In this document: positions 7,442 to 14,751 of the stretch, piece by piece | Numbering within the stretch: the stretch's first letter is position 1 | Layout of the letters: every line of letters begins with the position of its first letter | Source: JACQMJ01 sp964373495 | Lineage (GTDB): Bacteria > Patescibacteriota > Minisyncoccia > Sungbacterales > SURF-37 | Direction: 5' to 3' | Assembly (NCBI GenBank): GCA_964373495.1 | Contig: CAYJUW010000001.1 | Coordinates: 1-36,197, forward strand | Length of the DNA stretch: 36,197 nucleotides | Notes under the pieces: generated by a model | The model's database searches: none | What the model was told of the DNA's origin: nothing | Seen by the model: the letters and a program-made list of their open reading frames with translations, nothing else | Made by a program: the position numbers and the translations under genes

Positions 7442-8515
7442 TTAGCGTCCCACGAGCGCTACCACCATTCCTATTATAGCAAACACCACGCTAATCACCC
7501 AAAACCTCATTGTCACTTTATACGACGGCCAGCCGATGGCCTCGAAATGGTGGTGGAGGGGGGCGACGAGGAAAATCTTTTTCCCCCGCCAGCGCTTGGA
7601 GGCCAGCTGGAGGATGACCGAGGCCGCCTCCACCGCAGGCACAAAGGCGATGATGGGCAGCACGATAACCGAGTTGGTCAAAAAGGCCATGACCGTGAGC
7701 GTGGTGGTCAATCCCAGGATGCCGGTCTCGCCCATGTAAAATCGCGCCGGCGGGATGTTGAACCATAAAAACGCCAGGAGCGATCCCAGCACCACGGCCG
7801 AGAAGGCGGCCAGGTCAATCTGCCCTCGGAAAAAGGCAATGCCGCCGTAGGCGGCGAATATGGTGGCGAATACGCCCCCGGAAAGGCCGTCCAGGCCGTC
7901 AATGACGCCGGTGGAAAAGGTGGCCAGCATGGTGACGATAAAGAGCGGGATGAACCAGAGGCCGATGGCCAGGTCGCCCGCGCCGGGAACGTAGACGGCG
8001 CTCTGGCCCAAGCGAACGTAAAACCAGTAGGCGCCGGCCAGGGCAATCAGGAAGACCACGGCCAGGCGGACGCGGAATTTCAGGCCCCCGGCAATGTAGC
8101 CGCCTTTGCCGAACACTTGGAGAAGATCGTCCAGGAAGCCGAGGAGCGAGGCCGAAACAATGGTGAAGAGCGGGAGCCAGGTCTGGTTGCGGGACAGGAA
8201 GTTGATCTTATCAAGGAGCGGGCTGGCCGTGAGCTTGGCCGCGGCCCAGAATCCGAAAATTACGAAGAGCGTGGTCAGCCAAATCAAGAGCCCGCCCATG
8301 CGCGGGATGGAGACCTCGCGCTCCTTATGGAGCGAGGCGAAAATCGGCGTTCCGGCCCCGTCCGGCGCCCGAGTGCGCGCGGCCTTGCGCCACATCCGGT
8401 ACTTGAAGAGGAAGTGGGCCAGGAGCGGCGTCCAGCCGAGCGCGAAGAAGAAGGCCAGGGCCGAGAGGCCGAAAACTTTCAGGACGTTTAAAATGAGTTC
8501 TGCTTCCGCGGTCAT
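7442..8515 (-). CDS. mraY: Phospho-N-acetylmuramoyl-pentapeptide transferase
   Basis: Integral membrane enzyme transferring phospho-MurNAc-pentapeptide to undecaprenyl phosphate to form lipid I; 357 aa with about ten hydrophobic segments. Motifs run SIPRMGGLLIW, LLGFLDDLLQV (Asp pair), STGVIDGLDGLSGG, FYMGETG and APLHHHFEAIGW (HHH-FE). The family's MGDTG aspartate is Glu here, and the usual Lys after the Asp pair is Gln. Both are conservative departures, but the overall pattern is unmistakable. The ATG at 8515 overlaps the TGA of dacA (ATGA), so I use it instead of an ATG 30 nt upstream and expect translational coupling. Confidence 0.88.
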   Translation of the reverse strand: MTAEAELILNVLKVFGLSALAFFFALGWTPLLAHFLFKYRMWRKAARTRAPDGAGTPIFASLHKEREVSIPRMGGLLIWLTTLFVIFGFWAAAKLTASPLLDKINFLSRNQTWLPLFTIVSASLLGFLDDLLQVFGKGGYIAGGLKFRVRLAVVFLIALAGAYWFYVRLGQSAVYVPGAGDLAIGLWFIPLFIVTMLATFSTGVIDGLDGLSGGVFATIFAAYGGIAFFRGQIDLAAFSAVVLGSLLAFLWFNIPPARFYMGETGILGLTTTLTVMAFLTNSVIVLPIIAFVPAVEAASVILQLASKRWRGKKIFLVAPLHHHFEAIGWPSYKVTMRFWVISVVFAIIGMVVALVGR

Positions 8516-9471
8516 GGCGCCAGGGTGAAGTTTGATTCCAGCCACTGGATGAGCGCCCGGCCGTCGCCGAAGCGGTCGCGGGATTTTAAGAGCACGATGG
8601 CGATGAGCTCGTCGGGTGAGAGCCGGTAGAGCATGGCCAACGCCCCTTGGGCATTATCGTCGAATCCTGTCTTTGAGCCGTAGATCGCCGGATACTCCGT
8701 GAGGAGCGGGTTCGTGTTGATGACGCCATAGCGCCGGCCGGAGGCGCCAAAGACGAAGGTCTCGCGGATCCGCGTGGTGGCCCAGAGCTCGGGCCGCTCC
8801 TCGGTGATGAATGCGGCCAGGCGCGTCAGGTCCCGGGCCGTGGAGTAGTTCTCGGGATCATCGCTCCCGCCGGGGTTGGCAAAGCGGGTGTCGGCGAGGC
8901 CGAGGGTCGCGGCGCGCTCGTTCATGAGGGCGACGAAGGCGCGGGTGCGCTCCGCAAAGGGCGCGCCGCCGAGCTCGGGCCGTTTCAGTAGGGCAACGTA
9001 TTCGGCCGCGGCGTAGGCGGCATCGGCGTCCGAGGAAACCAAGAGGATCCTCAACGCATCCTCGGCTTTTAGGGTATCTCCGGCCAGCACGGCGCTCCGT
9101 TTTTCATCCGGGCTCCCCGCGCCTCTGGCCTCGGCGCTGAAGGGGATTGCCCGGAGCGGTTCAACGGACTCGGCCAGGACGAGCGCGGTCATGAGCTTGG
9201 TTAAGCTGGCGATGGGCAGGCGGCGGCCGGGTTCCCGTTCAAAGAGCACCTCGCCGGTTTTGAGGCGCTCTAGCCGGACGGCCAATGCGCTCACCTCCGG
9301 CGGGGGGGCGCCGGCTTTCAAGAGTAAGCGCGGCGCGGACGGTTTCAGATCGGTGCCGATCGCAGTCGTCTCGAGCTTTGGCTTCCCGGCGGTGAGCGAG
9401 ATGCCGGCCAAGAGGGTCGCGAGCGCTAAGATCAAGATTACGGTTTTGGCAATCACAGAGGTAGGTATCAT
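8512..9471 (-). CDS. dacA: D-alanyl-D-alanine carboxypeptidase (PBP5-like)
   Basis: A serine peptidase of family S11 trimming the terminal D-Ala of peptidoglycan stem peptides. An N-terminal hydrophobic segment (about residues 8-28) is a signal peptide or anchor. The active-site motifs are SLTK (Ser89, Lys92), SSDAD near 146-150 in the SxN position (Asp replaces Asn) and KTG (Lys267). At 319 aa it contains the catalytic domain only and lacks the C-terminal PBP5 beta domain and amphipathic anchor. It lies 8 nt downstream of scpB and overlaps mraY by 4 nt, within the long aspS-to-mraY gene run. Confidence 0.88.
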   Translation of the reverse strand: MIPTSVIAKTVILILALATLLAGISLTAGKPKLETTAIGTDLKPSAPRLLLKAGAPPPEVSALAVRLERLKTGEVLFEREPGRRLPIASLTKLMTALVLAESVEPLRAIPFSAEARGAGSPDEKRSAVLAGDTLKAEDALRILLVSSDADAAYAAAEYVALLKRPELGGAPFAERTRAFVALMNERAATLGLADTRFANPGGSDDPENYSTARDLTRLAAFITEERPELWATTRIRETFVFGASGRRYGVINTNPLLTEYPAIYGSKTGFDDNAQGALAMLYRLSPDELIAIVLLKSRDRFGDGRALIQWLESNFTLAP

Positions 9472-9479
9472 GAGGCGGA

Positions 9480-10022
9480 TCAGCGGAGCGATGACTCTGG
9501 ATCGGCGGGAACGGCGATGGGTTCTTTTTGAAATGTCCCGTACTCCGGCAGCTCCGAGACGTTGGTGATGCCCAGGTGCTTCAGGAAATCGTGCGAGATG
9601 CGGTAGAGGTAGGCGCGCCGGTCTTTGGGGTTTTCCTCGCGGCTGACCAGACCCCGGATCAAGAGGTTCCGGAGCGTGAAGGAGGAGTCAACCCCGCGGA
9701 TGTATTCGATTGCCGCGCGGCTGATCGGCCCTTTGTAGGCGATGATGGCCAGCACCTCAAGCGAAGCGCGGGAGAGGTCTTCGGAGAGTTCGCTTGCGGC
9801 GAACTTTTCGACTACGGCTTTATGCGCGGGGTTGGTTGCGAATTGCCACTCCTCGCCGTTGGAGACGAGCTGAATCCCCCGTTCCCGGTACTCGGCTTGG
9901 AGTTCGCGCAGTGCGCCCTCAACTTCTTCCTTTGGAGCGCCGGCGGCTTTGGCCAGACGCGAAAGCGTCATCGAACTCCCCTGCATGAACAGCAAGCTCT
10001 CAATTAATGATGTTAAGCGCAT
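9480..10022 (-). CDS. scpB: Segregation and condensation protein B
   Basis: A kleisin-interacting winged-helix subunit of the SMC-ScpAB condensin, 180 aa. It has the ScpB-like opening IESLLFMQGSSMTLSRLAKA and the diagnostic block EVLAIIAYKGPISRAAIEYIRGVDSS. This is followed by LRNLLIRGLV and RAYLYRISHDFLKHLGI. Length and organisation are normal. scpA is two genes upstream, with a TrpR-like gene and two palindromes between them. Confidence 0.93.
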   Translation of the reverse strand: MRLTSLIESLLFMQGSSMTLSRLAKAAGAPKEEVEGALRELQAEYRERGIQLVSNGEEWQFATNPAHKAVVEKFAASELSEDLSRASLEVLAIIAYKGPISRAAIEYIRGVDSSFTLRNLLIRGLVSREENPKDRRAYLYRISHDFLKHLGITNVSELPEYGTFQKEPIAVPADPESSLR

Positions 10023-10048
10023 GGAGCAGACAGCGTAACCGCCCGGCC

Positions 10049-10082
10049 TAATACTGTAATACTGTACAGTATTACAGTATTA
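10049..10082. repeat. Palindromic element A, variant copy 2
   Basis: A perfect 34-bp palindrome made of AATACTGT twice in tandem followed by ACAGTATT twice. The 8-bp periodicity is exact here, while the other copies are slightly diverged. It lies between the stop of the TrpR-like gene and the start of scpB. Confidence 0.95.
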
Positions 10083-10095
10083 CCTTGGGGTCTAT

Positions 10096-10617
10096 TTAGT
10101 AGCGCGCTTTAGCCAGGAGTAACTTAGCATCTTTGTAAATTTTTCTCTTATGATCGAGGTTGTCAATTACCTGATAAATTCGTTCACGCTCTTTTCGCGA
10201 CGCTGTTTCAAGCAGTTCCTGTATCAGCAACTGCGGCCAATAGTAGAGCGGATACTTTTTATGGATCGGCGGTCCATAGCTTCGGTTTGCACTTCGTTGT
10301 CGTTGCGAGCGCTGATACAGGAGGCGAAAGCCCGCACCCGAGTGCTGGAGCCAGGCACTTACCCGCGCAATGGTCGGTTCACTTACCTTCATTCGCTTTC
10401 TGATTTCTTCGTAGGTTTCGCCCTCAATGAGTAGAGTTGCAATTTTTAAGCGTTTGGCCAACATTTCCAGCTCTTGGCGCGAAACAAGATCCCCGAAGAC
10501 TTGGGCGGCCTCCTCCACGCCGCGTATGGTTCCCAGGCTGCGGAAAAATTCAAAAAGCAGTTCGTCTCTTTCTTTCCGGGACAGCTTGAGGCTGAATTTT
10601 TTCATCCGGCCGGTCAT
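10096..10617 (-). CDS. TrpR/YerC-like DNA-binding protein
   Basis: A 173-aa protein whose N-terminal ~95 residues match the Trp repressor superfamily (YerC/YecD type). Helices around LVSRQELEMLAKRLKIATLL are followed by the helix-turn-helix ETYEEIRKRMKVSEPTIARV (about 67-86). A basic linker (QRSQRQRSANR) and an 80-residue C-terminal extension (YYWPQLLIQELLE, ERERIYQVIDNLDHKRKIYKD) of unknown role follow. No tryptophan genes are nearby. The gene is bracketed by the only two intergenic copies of palindrome A, making self-regulation or element recognition an attractive inference. The start may be the ATG at 10617 or the Met four codons later. Confidence 0.8.
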   Translation of the reverse strand: MTGRMKKFSLKLSRKERDELLFEFFRSLGTIRGVEEAAQVFGDLVSRQELEMLAKRLKIATLLIEGETYEEIRKRMKVSEPTIARVSAWLQHSGAGFRLLYQRSQRQRSANRSYGPPIHKKYPLYYWPQLLIQELLETASRKERERIYQVIDNLDHKRKIYKDAKLLLAKARY

Positions 10618-10651
10618 TGGTTCTCAGCTTCTTAACGCCACGTCATCGGAT

Positions 10652-10683
10652 AATACTTAAATACTGTACAGTATTTAAGTATT
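10652..10683. repeat. Palindromic element A, copy 3
   Basis: A perfect 32-bp palindrome identical to the cores at 1856-1887 and 24710-24741. It lies 35 bp upstream of the TrpR-like gene, in the gap after scpA. The position suits an operator, but the sequence also occurs inside genes. Confidence 0.95.
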
Positions 10684-10695
10684 GGTATCGAGCTG

Positions 10696-10740
10696 GCTGG
10701 TCCAGAATGGCTTTTGATCCGTCAGCCATTTCTGGACAGC
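10696..10740. repeat. Imperfect inverted repeat
   Basis: GCTGGTCCAGAATGGCT pairs with AGCCATTTCTGGACAGC across an 11-nt loop with a small bulge. It lies between scpA and palindrome A copy 3. No U-tract follows on either strand, so it is a repeat or RNA hairpin rather than a standard terminator. Confidence 0.75.
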
Positions 10741-10766
10741 TTCTTCGTTCTATCGTCCTATCGTCT

Positions 10767-11480
10767 TCAGAGTGCCTTTCGGATTTTTATATCGCCGAAA
10801 AGCCCTTTCTGTTCAATCGTAACAAGTTTCTGTTTGGCCAACTCGAGCAAGGCCAGGAAACTCACAATGATCTCGACCTTCTCCCGGGCACCGGCGACGA
10901 GCTCGGAGAAGGCCCGCTCCACTTTTTTGCGCAGGAAGGCCTGGAGCTCTGCGATCTTCTCCTCCAGCGATATGATTCTCTTTAATTTTTCCTCAGCCAG
11001 CTTTTCGATCTTCGGGAGTGCGTCAATCACCCGCTGGAAAGCCCCGACGAGCATGGTCAGCGTGAATCGCTTGGGTGGATAGAAGACCGGGAGCCGGCCG
11101 GCGTAGGCCTCGCGGGAGAAGGACTTTGGACCGCCTGAGGCCATCTGGCCGATCCGGATGGCAAGCTCCTTGAAGCGCTTATACTCCTCCAGGCGCTGCT
11201 CGAGTTCGGCAATGGATTCCTCCTCTTCGGCGTTTGTCTGGAACTGCGGCAGCAAGCTGCGCGATTTGATGAGGAGCAACGTCGCCGCCACGACCAAGAA
11301 CTCGGCTAAAATTTCCTGGTCAGCTTCCCCCTTGGCCTGGAGCCCCCGCAGGTACCCGATAAATTTATCCGTGACGTTGGCCAGCGAAATTTCGTTGATG
11401 GCGAGCTTTTCGCCCTGAATGAGCTCGAGCAGCAGGTCGAGCGGCCCCTCAAACTTTTCTTGCTTGATCGTGTAGGGCAT
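10767..11480 (-). CDS. scpA: Segregation and condensation protein A
   Basis: The kleisin subunit of the SMC-ScpAB condensin, 237 aa from the ATG at 11480. The family-defining start MPYTIKQEKFEGPLDLLLEL and ISLANVTDKFIGYL are clear, as are AEFLVVAATLLLIKSRSLLP and a C-terminal winged-helix end with VSFLALLELAKQKLV. I reject a 15-codon upstream extension because it reads into the AT-rich repeat between aspS and scpA. The gene lies downstream of aspS and upstream of the TrpR-like gene and scpB. Confidence 0.93.
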   Translation of the reverse strand: MPYTIKQEKFEGPLDLLLELIQGEKLAINEISLANVTDKFIGYLRGLQAKGEADQEILAEFLVVAATLLLIKSRSLLPQFQTNAEEEESIAELEQRLEEYKRFKELAIRIGQMASGGPKSFSREAYAGRLPVFYPPKRFTLTMLVGAFQRVIDALPKIEKLAEEKLKRIISLEEKIAELQAFLRKKVERAFSELVAGAREKVEIIVSFLALLELAKQKLVTIEQKGLFGDIKIRKAL

Positions 11481-11493
11481 CCGGGTGGGAGAA

Positions 11494-11592
11494 ATTCTAA
11501 ATCCGAAGCACAAAATTCGAAACAAATCTCAAATTCAAAATTCCAAATCCCAAACGCGTTTCTGATTTGGAGTTTGAAACGTTGGCATTTGT
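11494..11592. repeat. Degenerate AT-rich dispersed repeat
   Basis: Tandem degenerate words of the AAATTC/CAAATC type (AAAATTCGAAAC, CAAATTCAAAATTCC) fill the aspS-scpA gap, followed by partial inverted words CAAACGCGTTTC and GATTTGGAGTTTG. No gene is seen. Confidence 0.55.
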
Positions 11593-12993
11593 CTAGGATT
11601 CCGGATTTTGAGTTTCACGCTTCACTTGGAGGCCGACCTCCTCAAGCTGCTTCGGATCAACCTCCGATGGCGTATTCATCATAGGATCGCGGGCGTCACC
11701 TGTTTTGGGGAAGGCCATGACCTCGCGAATCGAGGGCTCGTTCTGGAAAACCGCGACCAGGCGGTCAATTCCGGATGCAATGCCGCCGTGGGGCGGGGCG
11801 CCGTAGGTGTAGGCCTCGAGAAGATGGCCGAATTTCTCCTGGATTTCCTCGTTCGAATAGCCGAGGATGCCAAAAATCTTTTTTTGCAGGTCGGGACTGG
11901 TAATGCGGATGCTGCCGCCGGCGATCTCGTAGCCGTTTAGTACGAGATCGTACTGCAGCGAGCGCACCTTGAATGGGTCGGTATCGAGGAGCGGGATATC
12001 TTCCGTTTGCGGCGCGGTAAAAGGATGGTGCGAGGGTGAAATCTCCTGCGTTTCGGTTTTTCCGAAGAGCGGAAAGTCAGTCACCCAGGCGAAGGCCATC
12101 ACATTCGGATCTTTGTCCTCGCGGAGGTCAAATTTATCGGCGTCAAAGCGCTTCAGGGCTTCCCCGTGCGTGAGCCGCGGGAACGGTTTTTTGAATACCG
12201 TTTTGCCGGCAACTTTCTCGGCAAGATCGATATAGAGTTCCTCGATCAACGCGAGCACATCCTCGCGCTCGGCAAAGGCCATCTCAATATCAAGCTGCGT
12301 GAATTCCGGCTGGCGGTCGCCCCGCGTGTCTTCGTCCCGGAAACAGCGCGCAATTTGGAAGTAGCGCTCAAATCCGGCCGCCATCAAAAGCTGCTTATAC
12401 TGCTGGGGCGACTGCGGCAGGGCGTAGAACGTTCCGGGCTGGAGGCGCGAGGGCACGATGTAGTCCCGAGCGCCTTCGGGCGTTGATTTGGTGAGGATGG
12501 GGGTTTCGATTTCAATAAAGTTCTTTTGGCGCAGGAAATCCCGGATTGCTGCAATGATTCTGTCCCGCAGGACGATGTTTTGCGTTAACCGCTCGCGGCG
12601 GAGGTCGAGGTAGCGGTACTTTAGCCGGAGCTCTTCGTCAATATCGAGCCCCGGCGTGTCGAGCGGGAAGGGCGGTGTCTTGGCCTCGTTCAAGACCTCG
12701 AGCTTCTCAACCGGCAGCTCTACGGATCCGGTGGGAATGGCCGGATTTTCCATGCCTTGGGGCCGTTCGCGGACCGCGCCCTCGACGGCGATCACCCACT
12801 CCGGCCGGAGCTTCTCGGCTCTGGCGTAGAGCTCGGCATTATCCGGCCGAAAGACCAGCTGCAAGACTCCCGAGCCGTCCCGGAGGTCAATAAAAATAAG
12901 CTTGCCGTGGTCGCGCCGGCTTCCCACCCACCCGGCTACCCGGACTTGTTCTCCCACCCGTTTGGCGGTCGCACCCGTAAGAATCCGCTCCAT
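11593..12993 (-). CDS. aspS: Aspartyl-tRNA synthetase, compact form without GAD insert
   Basis: A class II aminoacyl-tRNA synthetase charging tRNA-Asp, 466 aa from the ATG at 12993. The OB-fold anticodon domain (VRVAGWVGSRRDHGKLIFIDLRD) precedes a bacterial-type catalytic core with TPEGARDYIVPSR, QSPQQYKQLLM, CFRDEDTRGDRQPEFTQLD (motif 2) and GIASGIDRLVAV (motif 3). Bacterial AspRS is normally ~590 aa because a GAD domain sits between motifs 2 and 3. Here DADKFDLREDKD joins directly to VMAFAWVTDFPLF, so that insert is absent. I chose the start at MERILTG because the seven codons upstream do not look like the family. Confidence 0.93.
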   Translation of the reverse strand: MERILTGATAKRVGEQVRVAGWVGSRRDHGKLIFIDLRDGSGVLQLVFRPDNAELYARAEKLRPEWVIAVEGAVRERPQGMENPAIPTGSVELPVEKLEVLNEAKTPPFPLDTPGLDIDEELRLKYRYLDLRRERLTQNIVLRDRIIAAIRDFLRQKNFIEIETPILTKSTPEGARDYIVPSRLQPGTFYALPQSPQQYKQLLMAAGFERYFQIARCFRDEDTRGDRQPEFTQLDIEMAFAEREDVLALIEELYIDLAEKVAGKTVFKKPFPRLTHGEALKRFDADKFDLREDKDPNVMAFAWVTDFPLFGKTETQEISPSHHPFTAPQTEDIPLLDTDPFKVRSLQYDLVLNGYEIAGGSIRITSPDLQKKIFGILGYSNEEIQEKFGHLLEAYTYGAPPHGGIASGIDRLVAVFQNEPSIREVMAFPKTGDARDPMMNTPSEVDPKQLEEVGLQVKRETQNPES

Positions 12994-13014
12994 ATCTCTC
13001 TCAGCGTGCCACAA

Positions 13015-13060
13015 TCAACCAACAACAATCAACATTCAACAATCAGCAAATCGCAGCGAC
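13015..13060. repeat. Low-complexity CAAC/AATC stretch
   Basis: Degenerate tandem copies of ACAATCAAC-like words upstream of aspS. No gene or promoter is recognisable. Confidence 0.45.
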
Positions 13061-13074
13061 CGGCGGGCGGGAAG

Positions 13075-14682
13075 CTACAGGGCCGGGAGCGTGACGGAGA
13101 ACGTGCTCCCCTGCCCCAGGCCGGGCGAGGATACGGCCACGCGGCCGCCGTGGTCCTCAATAATCTTTTTTGCGATATAGAGCCCGAGGCCCATGCCGTC
13201 CGGCCGCAGCTGTTTGGCCTCTTCGGTGCGGGCGAATTTGGTGAACATCCTGACTGCGTCCGGGGCCTTAATGCCAATGCCGGTGTCCTCGACTTTCAAC
13301 ATCAGCCAGCGGCGCCCCCCCTGCCGTTCGGGGTAGAGCTCGACCACGATCCTGCCCTTTGCCGTGTACTTGATGGCGTTATCTACAAGGTTCACTACCA
13401 CCTCGCGGAGCTTATCTGGATCGCCGTTCACAACCTGATCGGCGGCGCGGTCCCGGTAGAGGAGGATCAGCCCTTTGGCGCGGGCCGCGGCCTCGAATTG
13501 TCGGATGACCTCGGCGACGACATCGGCGAGCGGGATGCGGGTGAATTCGTAGCCTAGCCGGCCGGTTTCAATCCGTGAGAGGTCCAAAAGATCGCCGACG
13601 AGCCGGATGAGCTGCTCAGCCGAGGTGGCGACCTTGGCCATGGATTCTTTGATCAGGTCCGTGGCCTGCCCGAGCGTGCCCTCGAGCAGCATGGAGACGT
13701 AGCCCTTGATGATGGTCAGGGGCGCCCGCAGCTGGTGGCCGGCGATGGAGATGAATTCGGACTTGGCCTGGTCAAGCTGCTTCAGCGCCACGTTGGCCCG
13801 GCTGAGCTCAGCGGCCAGGTTCGAAATTTGCTCGCGGGACCGCACCTCGCGCATGACGCTTCGGATAAGGAGGGCGCCGAACCCGATAGCGAAGGCGAGC
13901 GTAATGGCGTTGATGGCGCGGGAGAGCGGGTTAGGGGCAAAGACGAGTTCCGCGGCGAGCGTAATGAGCAGGAGCATGGTGAAGAGCTCGGCGCCGATTA
14001 CCCGAACGTTCATGAGATTGTGGCGGGCGATCGAATATCCGATGAACGCCACCATGATGATCGTCGTCACCGGACCCCACCCGATGTAGGCGGAGTTCCC
14101 GAGTAGGACGAGCGCAATGTTGAACCAACTGCCGAGGACGGTGGTGGCCAGGACTCCTGCGGAGAGCGTGCTGATCTGGATTCGCTCCTCTGCCTCACTG
14201 CTCGTGCGGTACTTCCGGTAGAGCGTCTGGAATGCCCGGAACATGACCGCGCTGAAGTAGGCGACGAATACGAGATGGACGGGACCGATGGAAAGCTGCT
14301 TGGCGCCGTCCCCGAGATCCGCGATGCCGCGGATGAAATCAGACGAGAAGAATGCCAGCAGGCCCGTGATGGCCCCGATGCCGATCACCAGGGCATGCTG
14401 GATTGGATGGATCGGCTTTTCAATGAAGAACTTTACGAAGTACCAGAAGCTCGCCGCAATCACCACAGCCGCCGCATAGCTCGTCGCGAGCGAGAGAAAC
14501 ATAGCCGCTGGCGACGTGGAGATCCGGAGGGCCGCGATGGCGACGATCCAGAGCACCACACCAGAGACCGCGACGGCATAGGAAATATCGGCCCGTCGTT
14601 TCGGGCCGTGGATGAAGATTATTGCGCTCAGTGAAATGTTGAAAACACCAGCAATAATGAGCGCATTGAGGGTCAGATCCAT
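13075..14682 (-). CDS. Sensor histidine kinase with 7TM N-terminus
   Basis: A membrane sensor kinase of 535 aa. Seven or eight hydrophobic segments fill residues 5-275, resembling the 7TM histidine-kinase N-terminal region. A short coiled linker (EQISNLAAELSRANVALKQLDQ) leads to the H box FISIAGHQLRAPLTIIKGY (phospho-acceptor His316). The ATPase domain has the N box NLVDNAIKYT (Asn435), DTGIGI (466-471) and GMGLGLYIAKKI (496-507), so all catalytic motifs are intact. No response regulator lies beside it, making it an orphan here. It is flanked by the fabH-like terminator upstream and aspS downstream. The signal sensed cannot be told from sequence. Confidence 0.92.
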   Translation of the reverse strand: MDLTLNALIIAGVFNISLSAIIFIHGPKRRADISYAVAVSGVVLWIVAIAALRISTSPAAMFLSLATSYAAAVVIAASFWYFVKFFIEKPIHPIQHALVIGIGAITGLLAFFSSDFIRGIADLGDGAKQLSIGPVHLVFVAYFSAVMFRAFQTLYRKYRTSSEAEERIQISTLSAGVLATTVLGSWFNIALVLLGNSAYIGWGPVTTIIMVAFIGYSIARHNLMNVRVIGAELFTMLLLITLAAELVFAPNPLSRAINAITLAFAIGFGALLIRSVMREVRSREQISNLAAELSRANVALKQLDQAKSEFISIAGHQLRAPLTIIKGYVSMLLEGTLGQATDLIKESMAKVATSAEQLIRLVGDLLDLSRIETGRLGYEFTRIPLADVVAEVIRQFEAAARAKGLILLYRDRAADQVVNGDPDKLREVVVNLVDNAIKYTAKGRIVVELYPERQGGRRWLMLKVEDTGIGIKAPDAVRMFTKFARTEEAKQLRPDGMGLGLYIAKKIIEDHGGRVAVSSPGLGQGSTFSVTLPAL

Positions 14683-14689
14683 ACGGTAA

Positions 14690-14743
14690 TTAAAAACGCC
14701 CCACGGATCATCATACCATGCGCCGGTAGATGACCCATGGGGC
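14690..14743 (-). terminator. Intrinsic terminator of the FabH-like gene
   Basis: On the minus strand GCCCCATGGGTCAT pairs with ATGATCCGTGGGGC (14 bp with two G-U-type mismatches), followed by GTTTTTAATTA. It separates the KAS III gene from the histidine kinase. Confidence 0.8.
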
Positions 14744-14751
14744 AGCGGTGC

